Below are positions 45,267 to 56,100 of a stretch of DNA of 64,000 nt, one piece after another. The notes under the pieces were generated by a model. That model saw nothing but the letters and a program-made list of their open reading frames with translations. It was not told the origin of the DNA and ran no database searches. This stretch comes from VAXT01 sp963728535 (GTDB lineage Bacteria; Actinomycetota; Thermoleophilia; Gaiellales; Gaiellaceae), in contig CAVSKK010000001.1 of NCBI GenBank assembly GCA_963728535.1, forward strand, positions 186,001 to 250,000. The letters are read 5' to 3'. The translations under genes and the position numbers were made by a program. Positions within the stretch are counted from its first letter, which is position 1; every line of letters starts with the position of its first letter.

Positions 45267-45963
45267 ATTCGATCGCCGCCGAACTTGCCGGCGCACATTC
45301 ACGAAGGTGTATCGAGTTAGCACGAGGCTCTTGTTTGCAGTTGCCTTTTTGGTGGTAACCGGTGCATTTTCGAACTCGGCCGCAGGTGCGCACGCAAGAT
45401 CTGGGAACCTGCGACTTCTCTATTTCTCGGGCGATGCAATTCGAAACTACGACTTCACTGGGCAAACGGTCTCCTCAAGCGCAGTTGACTGGACCGTCAG
45501 CTTGCTCTTTTATAACAACGCTGAAATCGACAAGATCAAGAATAGGCTTGACGATTCTCCATGGAATTACGGAACCACAGGGAGCGCAAAGTACGGTCGG
45601 CTGAGCGACGACGGTGGGTCCTCGTACGTATGGGACTCAGACGGTGGCAAGAAAAAGGGTAGCTGTACTTACGTCTACCAGCATTACCGGATTTACGCGG
45701 ACAGCGACGATCGTATGTACAACCCTGCAATGGGATACTTCGTCTTTGGGGCCACTCATCAGGATTGGTATGAGTGTTATGACGTTCACTGGACCGCTGG
45801 CAGCGAAAGAGCCGAGCTGCTCGTGAGTAACGCAGCGGCCGCTGCGTTCGGGACGACCAATGCATCCAACTATGCCAACTTCTATAACCAAGAGCCCTAT
45901 CGGCAAGAAGGCATTCACATCTGGCAGAGCAGCGGCAGAGCATCTTACGTAAGTATCCCGTGA
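45259..45963 (+). CDS. Secreted protein of unknown function
   Basis: The GTG at 45259 overlaps the preceding stop; GTG 45307 is an alternative. STRLLFAVAFLVVTGAFSNS, then AAGAHA, is a signal peptide. The mature part of about 180 residues is rich in Tyr, Trp, Asp and Gly (DDSPWNYGTTGSAKYGRLSD; CTYVYQHYRIYADSDDRMYN) with two Cys that may pair (CTY ... WYECYD). No domain is recognised. It could be a surface or toxin-like protein. Middle gene of a group of secreted proteins between two direct repeats. Confidence 0.6.
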   Translation: MSRFDRRRTCRRTFTKVYRVSTRLLFAVAFLVVTGAFSNSAAGAHARSGNLRLLYFSGDAIRNYDFTGQTVSSSAVDWTVSLLFYNNAEIDKIKNRLDDSPWNYGTTGSAKYGRLSDDGGSSYVWDSDGGKKKGSCTYVYQHYRIYADSDDRMYNPAMGYFVFGATHQDWYECYDVHWTAGSERAELLVSNAAAAAFGTTNASNYANFYNQEPYRQEGIHIWQSSGRASYVSIP

Positions 45964-46054
45964 TCGCGACGGCGGGATCGGTCGCTCGACCGTCTCGACG
46001 AGAGCACCATGAATCGCAGTCGACCGATGCGAGCTCTCATCGAGTGGTTAGGCG

Positions 46055-47056
46055 ATGCTTGTTCGCCCGCTAACACTCGGGCTTGCCGTCTTAGCTGTTG
46101 CGGTGGTCCAACCAAGCCGAGTTGCCGCGGCGGCGCCCCCGGCTCGTAGTTTCGTTTCGACCTTTGGCATGCATTCGCTAGCGAACCGGAATAGGGACAA
46201 CCTCGTGTTTCGCTTGAGGAATGTCGATTATGCCCGCAGATCAGTTACGTTCTGGCTTCCGGCGGGAGCGCGCCAGGGGCCACGAAAGTGGTATTTGATT
46301 CGACTTCACTTTCGCATCACCTTTGAGCAAAAGGCGGGCACCGGAGGAGTTCTAGTTAGCGGTCTGACAAATCGACGAAGTGCCGCACAGATCAAGTTCG
46401 ATATCCCAATCCGAGGGAGACGCGCGCTGATCCATTGGAATACCCTTGATTACATTCGAGGCTACCAGGAACACATGACCCGGTCTCGAACTATTGACGT
46501 CCGGTTCGTCAACTACGTTCAGTTCGCAGGTGTCAGGCCAGGCCGCAACTCATTCGCAGTCCAGTACGAGCGCTTTGGCATGTTGGGAGTAAAATCGCTC
46601 GTCGTATTACCGGACTCAGGGATTGAAGTCACCTCATTATCACCAGCGCGGCTCAAAATGCATGTCTCAAATCCTCCGACACAGGTGAGGCGAGGCTCAG
46701 ACTTCGCCATCACCTACACCCTCACGAACACCGGCCGTCAGGTCGCCCGCAACGTTGCGATCACTGCGAGGACTGACGACAATATCCACTCTCTCAAAGA
46801 GAATACGCGGAAAGAGCGATATCTTCGGGGCAGCCTCTCTGGGACGATGCACTTCACGGCTATCGCCTCTGGGTCAGCGGCGGTGCTGCTACTTGTAGAA
46901 AGTGGGAGCAATCATCCTGGCGTGCGGATTCCGATCGTCGTTGTTGACGCAACCTCTTTGAGCGAACGCGTTGCTGCGATTGCAACTAAGACAGGTGGTG
47001 TGCTGCTCCTTTTATTCGGTGCATCGTTGGTTCTGCGTAGGCGATCAGCGCGTTAG
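46055..47056 (+). CDS. Membrane-anchored extracellular protein with CARDB-like domain
   Basis: 333-aa protein from ATG 46055. There is a signal peptide (LVRPLTLGLAVLAVAVVQPS, VAAAA). Residues 30-200 are beta-rich with no known family. Residues 205-290 look like a CARDB/NEW3-type Ig-like domain (VRRGSDFAITYTLTNTGRQV, ARNVAITARTDD). A C-terminal transmembrane helix (GGVLLLLFGASLVL) and a basic RRRSAR stop anchor it, the layout of a surface-exposed protein. Partner of the preceding secreted genes; function unknown. Confidence 0.6.
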   Translation: MLVRPLTLGLAVLAVAVVQPSRVAAAAPPARSFVSTFGMHSLANRNRDNLVFRLRNVDYARRSVTFWLPAGARQGPRKWYLIRLHFRITFEQKAGTGGVLVSGLTNRRSAAQIKFDIPIRGRRALIHWNTLDYIRGYQEHMTRSRTIDVRFVNYVQFAGVRPGRNSFAVQYERFGMLGVKSLVVLPDSGIEVTSLSPARLKMHVSNPPTQVRRGSDFAITYTLTNTGRQVARNVAITARTDDNIHSLKENTRKERYLRGSLSGTMHFTAIASGSAAVLLLVESGSNHPGVRIPIVVVDATSLSERVAAIATKTGGVLLLLFGASLVLRRRSAR

Positions 47057-47094
47057 AATCGACCGGGCTGCTGACGTAAGGGGGTTCGACAGTC

Positions 47095-47610
47095 ATAACA
47101 AAGAGACGGAACATCACAAGTGAGTCCCTCAGGTTTCCTCGTCTCGGTCGGGAGGGCGTACGGAGAGCTTCTGTCACCGGCCGATCGATAGCCGTCGGAT
47201 GGGTACTGGCGTGTCTCTTTGTTTTGCTAATCGCTTGTGGCGAAGGAAGCAGTGAGAGCCAGTACATCAAGCGGAACATTTCACTGTACGAATCAATACC
47301 GATGCCTGCCGGATCTGAGGAGATCGAGCGAACGTCAGCGCCATATCGAAACACAGAGAATGGCCCGGTTGACGGATATACGACTGCGACTACCGTCCGA
47401 GTCACCAAATCGATTTCGAAGGCACGACTCGTCTCCTTCTATAAGGCTCGCTTACTTGAGCGCGGCTGGACGCTAGTTGAAGAGTTGGACGGCTCGGTCA
47501 TGAACTTCAAGAAGGATCAAGCCGTCGTATCAGTCAATCTTGAGAGTTTTCGCCGGGGGCTGGTAGAGATAGATGTCGACTACTCGGGCGCGGATTCAAG
47601 AGGAGGTTGA
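47095..47610 (+). CDS. Lipoprotein of unknown function, start codon unusual
   Basis: The frame contains a lipoprotein signal, SIAVGWVLACLFVLLIACGE, with the lipobox LIAC (about 47227-47238). The nearest standard start (TTG 47224) would leave only two residues before the lipobox Cys. Upstream the frame is open to a TAA at 47077 but contains no ATG, GTG or usable TTG. An ATA at 47095 lies 10 nt after AAGGGGG, a good ribosome site, and would give a proper basic n-region. The mature domain has about 125 residues (TTVRVTKSISKARLVSFYKA, RLLERGWTLVEELDG), resembling small lipoproteins that bind or stabilise surface proteins. Confidence 0.5.
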   Translation: MTKRRNITSESLRFPRLGREGVRRASVTGRSIAVGWVLACLFVLLIACGEGSSESQYIKRNISLYESIPMPAGSEEIERTSAPYRNTENGPVDGYTTATTVRVTKSISKARLVSFYKARLLERGWTLVEELDGSVMNFKKDQAVVSVNLESFRRGLVEIDVDYSGADSRGG

Positions 47611-47624
47611 ACGTCACACTGGGA

Positions 47625-47784
47625 GTTCCGGCCATCGCGAGGTAGCCTCCGCGATCTCGGAGTCCGGGTGGCTGAGGTGGCGAAAAATCCTTGCCGAGGC
47701 GTCCAGAAGTGGATCTTTCGCGAGCAGGTCTGCGCCCGGGGTTTACGGGCAATCGACCGCCGGTGTACGTACCCCCGTCGGGGT
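47625..47784 (+). repeat. Direct repeat, copy 2
   Basis: Contains GTTCCGGCCATCGCGAGGTA, GGATCTTTCG, GGTCTGCGCCCGGGGT and CCCCGTCGGGG in the order of copy 1 (44117-44255), with an extra insertion of about 25 nt between the first two blocks. The gene group 44679-47610 lies between the two copies. The remaining sequence to 47958 holds no gene I can support. Confidence 0.6.
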
Positions 47785-47958
47785 CGTCCTGCGCGAGCGC
47801 TCACATCGGGAGGTACACCGGCCGGTGGGCGAGACACAAAACGATGAGTCCTGAGGAGAGAACACAGAACTTGGCGCGCCGAGCCATCTCGAGGGCGGAG
47901 CTGGTTTTGGCACGACCATGGCCGATTGCGCGAAGGCGGTGGTACGTACGGTTGTGAC

Positions 47959-49338
47959 ATGGGAGCATCTCGGAGTGTGACCAACCTCTACGAACGGTTC
48001 GTGCCAACGGCATCCGACGGCGACAAGAGGTCTGCCGTAGCAAAGGACCGAGACCGGATCGTGCATAGCGGAGCGCTGCGGAGGCTCCAACGCAAGAGCC
48101 AGATCATCGGAGCTGAGGCGAGCGACTTCTTTCGGACCCGACTAACTCACACGCTTGAGTGCGCGCAAATCGGCCGCGGCATTGCCCGAATGTCGCCGTC
48201 TAGCGATTGGGATTCGGTCGTCGAGAACACAATCGATCGTGAGGATCTCGTCGAGGCGGTCTGCCTGGCTCACGACCTGGGTCATCCACCCTTTGGCCAC
48301 AACGGGGAACGAGCGCTGCAGGAAGAGATGAAGAAGCGGGCCGAAGGTCTCTTCGAAGGAAACGCTCAGAGCTTTCGCATCGTCACGTTGCTTGAGCCGA
48401 AGCTCTTCGGGCAAACGGCAGGCAATCGCGATCGATGGGTTGGACTCAACCTGTCTCGAACAACCCTGCAGTCAATGTGCAAATACCCGGTTGTGGAGAC
48501 CGAGGAGATGAAGAGCGAGGACCATCCCAAGTTCGGCATCTATGACGATTTGGACGATCGCGAGTACTTTGAATGGCTCTGGGAGGGCGATGGCTCAAGT
48601 GCTCAGCGCACACTGGCAACCGAGGTTCTCGATCTGTCCGACGACATCGCTTATGCCGTTCACGATTTCGAGGACGGCGTCTGGGCAGGGATGATCCCTC
48701 TGTACGCGCTCATGATCGAGGAGGAGGCTGAGATGACGGCTCTCGCGCTGAAGGTCATCGAGCATGACAAACGCCGGAAGAAGAGGCTCTTCAAAAAGGG
48801 AGACCTTGTAGCTACGACGCTCGACGATCTGTTGAAACCGCTTCGTGATGCGTCGGCACACCTCAAGACCCTCAAGGGGGTCGGATCCAAGCATTGGGCT
48901 GAACGCCCGTTCGATCAATCTCGCGAGAGTCGCGCGTTCTTGAAGAACTTTGGTGCCATGCTTATCGGGAGGTTCGTCGACGAAGTTACGGCTGGTGGAA
49001 AGTTCTCGGCACCGAGTGACGAGGCGCGGCGGGGCCTAGACGTGCTGATCGGAATGGCCTGGGTATGGATGATCGAGCGCTCTGACCTGGAGACGAAGAG
49101 ATACGCCCAGCGTCGCGTTGTACGCGACCTCTTGTCAGGCTATTGGGAGCGACCCGAAATGCTTCCTCAACAAGTTGAGTGGCGCCGATTAGCTGACGAT
49201 GCGCGGGCGGATGACGTCGTTTGGCGCGAGAAAGCACGACTCATCTGCGATCACATCGCCGCAATGACTGATCTCTACGCATACGGAGTTCATCAAGAGA
49301 TGTATCAGGCAAGCCAGTCTCTGAGGCTTGAAATGTGA
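47959..49338 (+). CDS. dgt: dGTP triphosphohydrolase (HD domain)
   Basis: 459-aa protein from ATG 47959. All Dgt-type HD motifs are visible: DRDRIVHSGALRRLQRKSQI, RTRLTHTLECAQIGRGIAR (first metal His), AHDLGHPPFGHNGERALQEE (HD pair, about residues 104-116), QSFRIVTLLEP and LDLSDDIAYAVHDFEDG (C-terminal metal Asp). It converts dGTP to deoxyguanosine and triphosphate. dGTPases in accessory islands can act as anti-phage nucleotide depleters; here the position next to DUF4062 and OLD genes fits that role, though a housekeeping function is possible. Confidence 0.88.
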   Translation: MGASRSVTNLYERFVPTASDGDKRSAVAKDRDRIVHSGALRRLQRKSQIIGAEASDFFRTRLTHTLECAQIGRGIARMSPSSDWDSVVENTIDREDLVEAVCLAHDLGHPPFGHNGERALQEEMKKRAEGLFEGNAQSFRIVTLLEPKLFGQTAGNRDRWVGLNLSRTTLQSMCKYPVVETEEMKSEDHPKFGIYDDLDDREYFEWLWEGDGSSAQRTLATEVLDLSDDIAYAVHDFEDGVWAGMIPLYALMIEEEAEMTALALKVIEHDKRRKKRLFKKGDLVATTLDDLLKPLRDASAHLKTLKGVGSKHWAERPFDQSRESRAFLKNFGAMLIGRFVDEVTAGGKFSAPSDEARRGLDVLIGMAWVWMIERSDLETKRYAQRRVVRDLLSGYWERPEMLPQQVEWRRLADDARADDVVWREKARLICDHIAAMTDLYAYGVHQEMYQASQSLRLEM

Positions 49339-49397
49339 CCTGTCCGACGACTGGGATACCGTACAAGTGTTCGTGATGAGCGACCGGAGGCAGAAAA

Positions 49398-49637
49398 ATG
49401 GCTAAACGGCATGTCGTTCCCAGTCGAGGCGGTGGCTGGGACGTTAAGGCGCCTGGCAGCGAGCGTGCCAGTTCGCACCACAAGACGCAGTCCGATGCGA
49501 TTCTGCGCGCCGGCGAGATCTTGCGCCACGCCGGCGGCGGTGAGGCAGTCATTCACGGTAGGGATGGTCGAATAAGGGACTCCGACACGATTCCTCCGGG
49601 TCGCGATCCATTTCCACCGCGCGATCGGCCTCACTAG
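49398..49637 (+). CDS. DUF2188-family small protein
   Basis: 79-aa protein from ATG 49398 with GGAGG 9 nt upstream. AKRHVVPSRGGGWDVKAPGS, HHKTQSDAILRAGEILR and GGGEAVIHGRDGRIRDSDT match the DUF2188 pattern (HVVP-GWxVK ... TQxEAI ... GxxxxIHxxDGxIRxxxT). Function unknown; often found as a lone gene or stress-linked. Confidence 0.78.
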   Translation: MAKRHVVPSRGGGWDVKAPGSERASSHHKTQSDAILRAGEILRHAGGGEAVIHGRDGRIRDSDTIPPGRDPFPPRDRPH

Positions 49638-49867
49638 CAGCGGCAGCACCCCCTCGCGCAGAAGCGCCGCTGTGCAGGCACTTAGTTTTGGCGGAATGGC
49701 CATAACCCGCGCGATACCGGGCGCGGGGTGGACGCTTTGGCGTCGAAGTACGAAAGCCCCCCCGCGGTTCGTCGCATCAAGGATCGGTGACGGCCCTACG
49801 GGCACGCTGATCGCGACGACAAACTAGAGTGCACATGCGGCGAACCAACTGAGCGCGGTCCGCGGAC
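49638..49867. other. Intergenic stretch, nothing recognised
   Basis: 230 bp between the DUF2188 gene and the convergent immunity-like gene. No RNA gene or clear terminator seen. Confidence 0.4.
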
Positions 49868-50185
49868 TTATGAGACCTCCCGGAGCAGCCCTTCGCTGTA
49901 GTACCTCACCGTCGCCTCGCCCTCGATCGCGTCCGAGATCCGCTTAGCAAGCCCGAGACCGGCTCGGTCGAGTTCGCGAATCAGCGAAGCCACCGGGTCG
50001 ACATTCCGCTCTTCAATGTCGGTCGGTATCACCGACTGGTAGCGGTCATTCCAGGCGACGAGTTCGGCAACAAGATCATCGGGCAGCAGGAGGTCCGCCA
50101 GCTTCACACCCCCCGCTTGTTCGTCACGGATCGCGACGTCACCATAGTCGGCGGCCAGCGTGAGGTACCTCACCGTGACCGCCAC
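49868..50185 (-). CDS. Putative immunity protein for the RHS toxin
   Basis: 105-aa protein whose start overlaps the end of the large RHS gene by 16 nt. It is acidic and helical (VKLADLLLPDDLVAELVAWN, DPVASLIRELDRAGLGLAKR). No signal peptide. Family not recognised. Position directly after a polymorphic-toxin C-terminus, small size and acidic charge are the usual marks of a cognate immunity protein, so the role is inferred from context. Confidence 0.6.
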   Translation of the reverse strand: MAVTVRYLTLAADYGDVAIRDEQAGGVKLADLLLPDDLVAELVAWNDRYQSVIPTDIEERNVDPVASLIRELDRAGLGLAKRISDAIEGEATVRYYSEGLLREVS

Positions 50186-53100
50186 GTTCGGTGGAAAATG
50201 GTGTTCGTCGTCGGATTGACCGCGATCTCGTAGACGCCGTCCTCGCCGTTGATCGAACCCGTCTTGCGGTAGAGAAGCGAACCGTCGGACTGGACGATTG
50301 GCTTCTCCTTGAGGATCACATCGTCGAACGAGTACGGGAAGTTGTGGGCGACCGGATCCTCAACGCCTCGTGCTCGAACACGCGGGTTGTATTTGTACCC
50401 ATGCTTGAACGCTTTCTCGGCAACCCGCTTTTCGGCCTTTGCAGCCCGGGTCAACTGCCTGACACGAGAGAAGATGCGCCGTCCCTGGCCCCAGGCGCGG
50501 AAGACCTTGCCAGGGCCGGTCACATCGAGCGCAAGCGGGATGATGTTTTTCCCGAGATCCTTGCGCCCGCCGGTGACAGCCTTGTGGATGTCGTAGAGGA
50601 CAAAGACGATCACGATGGCGCAGGCCGGCCCGCAGAGCCCGCTCGGATCGGTGAAATTGGTCGGGCTGTTGGAGACGTAGGCGTAGAGGTTCGCGTCGCC
50701 GCCGGCGAAGCCGAGTGGGTCCTCGCTGACGAAGCGCTGCAGCCTCGGGCTGTAGTAGCGAGCGCGGTAGTAGGCGAGCGAGGTGGCTCCGTCGCTCTCG
50801 CGGCCCGTGAACTGGAAGCTGTTTGAGTCAGGCGCGCCGCTCGTGGCCACCTTGCCGAAGGGTTCGTAGCTGTACTGCGTCTGCACGGCACCGGCGGCGT
50901 CGGTCAGCGCAAGCGGGCTTCCGAGCGCATCGGCGAGGAAGCTGCGCGAGGCGCCGGACTCGTTACGGGTGAAGACCTCGTCGACCGCGAGTCCGGTGAG
51001 CAGGTTCGCCGTCACCGAGCCGCTCGCAGAGAGCTCCTGGACCGGGTTGGCGCCGTCGTAGAGAAACTGCGTCGCCTGTCCGTTCACGTCCTTGCGCACG
51101 CGGCGGCCGAACGGGTCGTACTGGAAGCTGGCAGAGAGCCCGCCACTATCCGCGAGCGAGTCGAGCTCGTTGCGGGCGTTCCAGCTGTAGGTGGTCTCGC
51201 CCTCGCTCGCCAGGTTGCCGTTCGCGTCGTAGCCGAGCGTCATACCGCCCCACTGCGTGAGTTCGTTGGCGTTGTCGTGGCTCGCCGAGCCGACCGCGGC
51301 GGGCAGTCCGGTGCTGGCATAGCTGCCGCTGAGTACGGTGCGCCGGCCGCCGGCGTCGTAGTCGTAGCCAAGGTCGCCGAGGATGTTGGTGCCGGATCGG
51401 TATGTGAGGCCGGTCAGCTGCGAGGCGGCGTCGTAGGCGTAGGTCGTCGAGGTGCCGTTCGGCAGTGTCAGGCTCGTCCGGCGGCCGCCGTCGTCGTAGG
51501 CGAGGCCTACTGTCGAACTGCCTTGCGCCACCTGCGTCAGACGATCGGCGGCGTCGTAGCCATAGGTGACCGCCGATTGGCCGGCCACGGTCATGCTCGT
51601 GCGGCGGTCGGCGCCGTCGTAGGCGTAGCTGACGGCACCCTGCGGCGTCGTCTCCGAAACCAGCCGGTCGAGATCATCGTAGGCACGCGTAATCGTGCCA
51701 GAGACGGAGTCGACTGCGCTCGTCAGGCGGTTGCCGGCGTCGTAGCCGTAGTCGATCGTCGACTCGTAGGTCGTATTCCCGCCGTTGACGACTGTCCCGA
51801 AGCCGGCAAAGGCCACTCGATCGAGCGCGTCGTAGCCGAATGTCGTCACTTTGCCGCGACGGTCGGTGAGCTTTGTCAGATTCCCGGCTCCGTCGTATTC
51901 GTAGCTCTCCTGCCGCAGGAGCGGATCCCTTCGCGTCAGGGGCCGGTCCATCGCGTCGTACGTGTAGGTGGTGACCTTGTCACGGGCGTCGGTGAAGGTG
52001 AGAGCGTTGCCGTTCAGGTCGTACTCGAGGGCGGTTGCGCCCCCGATCGGATCGACCATGCGGCTTACTCGGTTCAGGACGTCATGCTCGACGCTCGTCC
52101 GGCTGCCAAGCGCGTCGGTGGCAGATGTGGTTCGTCCGCCGGCATCGACGAACCCCTTCGTCGTTCGCCCGAGTGGGTCAGTTACAGCGGCCAGATCGCC
52201 GACGTCGTACGCGAAGCTCGTCGTGTTGTTTATCGCGTCCGTGACCGAGACCGGCTGGCCGCGCCGCCTATAGGAGACGGTCGTCGTCTTACCGAGCGGA
52301 TTGGTGGTTGAGGTCATGTTGCCCTTGGCGTCGTAGACGAACGAGGTCGTGTGGTTGAGCGGGTCAGTGATGGTGTCGGGTTGGTTGTGGGCGGGCTCGT
52401 AGGAGAGAGAGGTCGGGAGGGCGCCCGAGGTGCCGGCGAGTTCGATGATCCCGGTGAGGTTGCCCATCGGGTCGTAGCTGTACTCCGTCCTGCGCCCGAG
52501 CGCGTCCGTGTCGCTGAGCGGTAGTCCGGTTCCCGCCTCCAGCTCGTAGGTCGACTGCTGGGCTTGCGGCGTTCCCAGGGCCTCCGTCTCGCTTGTCGGA
52601 AAGCCGTCTGTATTGAATGAGACGCGACGTACGTGGCCGCGAGGATCTGTGACGTCGGTCTGGGTCACGTCGCTTCCGTTGAGCGTGTAGCCGAACTGGT
52701 ACGTCGTGCCGTCCGCCTGCAACTGCGAGCTCACGCGACCGTTCGTGTCGTAGGAGTTCGTGAGAAAGACGATCCCCCGGCGATCTTTGATCGTCTCCAT
52801 GCGGCCGTCCTCGTCATACGTATATTCGGTGACGACGCTATCGGGGTCGGTGACCTTCCACAGCCGGCCGCTCTCGTCGTACTCGTAGGTGACAGCACGC
52901 CCAGTGTTGTCCTCGGCGCGCGTGATCCGGTCCTCGAGGTCGTAGGTGAACTTGAGCCAGCGGCCAGTCGCGGAGGTCAACTGCGTCACGTTCCCGTACG
53001 GCTGGCCGAGGAGATTCGTGTCGTCGCGCTGGATCTTGATCGTGTTCCCGTTGCGGTCGCGGATTGTGTTCAGCGGTGCGCTGTCACCGAAGACGAAGAC

Positions 53101-56100
53101 CGTGCCGTTCTTCAGGGTCAGATCCCAGCCTGCGCCGTTCCAGGTAATGAGCGACTTGTAGAAGGCTCCCGGGGTCGCCGTGTGCTCGAAGACGGCATCG
53201 CTTGCTCCCGAGCCGGGCGAGATCCGTACGTAGTGGATCTGCCCTCCGTGTGGGAGCACTAGATCGGCCTCCTGATACTGCAGCAGCGACCGCAGGTAGA
53301 CGTCGTAGCCAGCCAGCTGCGTGCCGATGCCGAAGTTTCTCGAGGCGTCGTCGTTTGGGCGGTAGACGCGCGTAACGGAGAGCGGCGTCAGCGGATCAGG
53401 AAGAGCCAGGTCGGTCTTCTCGAGGACGAACAGGCCCGTACCGAGGTCGACCGGGTCGCCGTCCTCGCTGCCGTCGCCGTCCTTGGGGCCGGTCGCGGGC
53501 GGATCAGGCCGCTGCGGGTCGTTGATCATCGCACCCGTGAACTCGTGGATCGAGACGCCGGGATCGGGCACGACCTGTGTTCGGTCACGGGTGACGGTGC
53601 CGCGCCCGTACACATACCAACCGGCGCCGCCGTGGTAGTGCTGCTTGAGCGTGTGATTCGGCCTGTAATGCCAGAACTGGACTCGCCGTCCAGCCGGCAG
53701 GTGCCGGTAGTTCGGATAGATGATCCGCGCCCCCGCTCCCGAGATGTGAGCTCCGCCAGGCTGGACGGTGAAGTAGATCGGTACGTACACGTTCTTCGGC
53801 AGTGGGAAGGGCGTCCTGTCGACGGGAATCGCCGTGATGCCGACCTTTCGCACCGGCTTGCCGTCGTGGTCGGTAACCGTGACCCCGGCCGGGATGTGCA
53901 GCTCGAGGCCGGGGATTGCCGGCGTCTTGACCACGATCGCGCGCGAAGTGGGCGATGAGATCGGGACGGCGTGCGCGCCGTCGATCTTCGGGAGCCAGAT
54001 CTTGAACGGGAGCACGTTCGTGCGCCCGTCCGTGATCGCAACGCCGACCTCGAAGAACCCGTAGTTCGAGCGCGGAAGCCCCGCGCGTTCGCCGTCGATC
54101 TCGAGCACGTGGTGCCCGGCCAGCAGCGAGCGGAGCAGGAAGCGCCCGGTTGCATCGCTCAGCGCTGTGCGCCCCTCGACGGACAGGCTGACCCCGCGCA
54201 AGGGCAGCCCGTCGAGACCGAGCACTTGCCCCGAGAGCGCCGTCGCGCCTGAGTCATCCCGTAGTGGGAGCAGTGACTGCCAGGGGGAGTCCGGACGGCT
54301 CGTGAACCAGCGGCTCTCGCGGTTCTCCCTCGTCGGTTGCCACTGCTTGCTGAGCGGCGGACGGAAGCGCATGAGCGTCGAGGGCAGCCGAAGCCCTCCG
54401 GCCGGTGTTGCCTTCGAGGACCGGACACGAGCAGGAGCCCTGGCGCTCGCCACTTCCCCGGTCTCACGCGGCGTGGCCGGCCCGGCCGCCCAGGACTGGC
54501 CCCCCTTCACGCCGAAGGGCGATGCCATCGGGCTGCCACCGCCGTTCAGGGTCAGGGCAAGCCTGATGCTGCCTGTGTCGGCGCCTTGCGGGTCGACGAC
54601 GATCGTATGTGTGCCGCTCACCGTCAGCGTCGTGTTGATGATCCCACCGCTCGTTCCGACAAAGGTCGGTGCGACCAAGGTTGTTCCGTCCGGCTTGAGG
54701 ATCGAGACCTTTGCGCTACAGCATGCCGAGGTACCGATCGTCACGTTGCTCATCGTCAGCCTGATGTTCTGCCCCTGCGTGCCCGCAAAGGTCGGTCGTC
54801 CGTTCTGGCCGGGGATGCTCATCGTGATCGTGAGTGCCGCTCCGCCAATCGAGAGCGAGCCGCCGACATCTGCCGGGACGTTGTAGAGCGTGAGCGTGAT
54901 GCTGCCGGTGTCCGCCCCCTGCGGGTCAACGACGATCGTGTAGCTGCCGGCAATCGGAAGCGTCGTCGTGTCGATGAAGCCGCCGCTCGTTCCGACGAAG
55001 GTCGGCGCAACAAGCGTCGACCCGTCGGGCTTGAGGACCGAAATCTTGACGCTGCAACAGGCTGAGGTTCCGATCGTGACGTTGGTCAGCTTCAGGCTGA
55101 CGCGCTGGTTGAGCGTGCCGCTAAAGGTGTAGGCCGCGTTCTGGCCGGGCGTGCCGATCGTGCTCGTCACGGCCGCCCCGCCGGCCGTGACCGTCCCCGT
55201 CACGTCGGCCGGGACGTTGTAGAGCGTGAGCGTGACGCTCCCTGTGTTGGCGCTGCTCGGGTCGATCTCGACCGTGTACGTCCCCGCCGTTTGCAGAGTC
55301 TGCGTGTCGATGAAGCCGGCGCCGGCCGCGAAGGTGGTCGAAATGAGCGTTGTCCCGTCCGGCTTGAGGATGCGCGCCGTTCCGAGCGCGATCGTCGAGT
55401 TCGTCAGCTTCAAACTCCGGCGCTGATTGACGGCGCCGGTGAAGGTGTACCGAGCGTTCTGGCCGGGCGTGCCGATCGTGCTCGTCACGGCTGCGCCACC
55501 GGCCGTGATTGTTCCCGTCACGTCTGCCGGGACGTTGTAGAGCGTGAGCGTGACGCTTCCGGTGTTGGCCGCGCTCGGGTCGACCTCGACCGTGTACGTC
55601 CCCGCCGTTTGCAGCGTCTGTATGTCGATGAAGCCGGCGCCGGTCACGAAGGTAGTCGATGCGAGCGTCGTCCCGTCCGGCTTGAGGATGCGGGCCGTGC
55701 CGAGCGCGATCGTCGAGTTCGTGAGCTTCAGGCTCACACGCTGGTTGAGCGTGCCGCTGAAGGTGTACCTCGCGTTTTGGCCGGGCGTGCCGATCGTGCT
55801 CGTCACCGCCGCGCCACCGGCCGTGATCGTTCCCGTGACGTCGGCGGGGACGTTGTAGAGCGTGAGCGTGACGCTGCCCGTGTTCGCTCCTGTCGGGTCG
55901 ATCTGGATCGTGTAAGTGCCCGCGCTCGAAAGGGTCTGGGTATCGAGGAAGCCGCCGCCGTTGGAGCTGAAGCCCGCCGAGGCCAGCGTCGAGCCATCGG
56001 GTCTGAGCAACCGCGCCGTTCCGGCGACGATCGTCGAGCTCGCGAGCTTGAGGCTGACGCGCTGGTTGGCGCTGCCGGAGAAGGTGTAGCTCGCGTTCTG

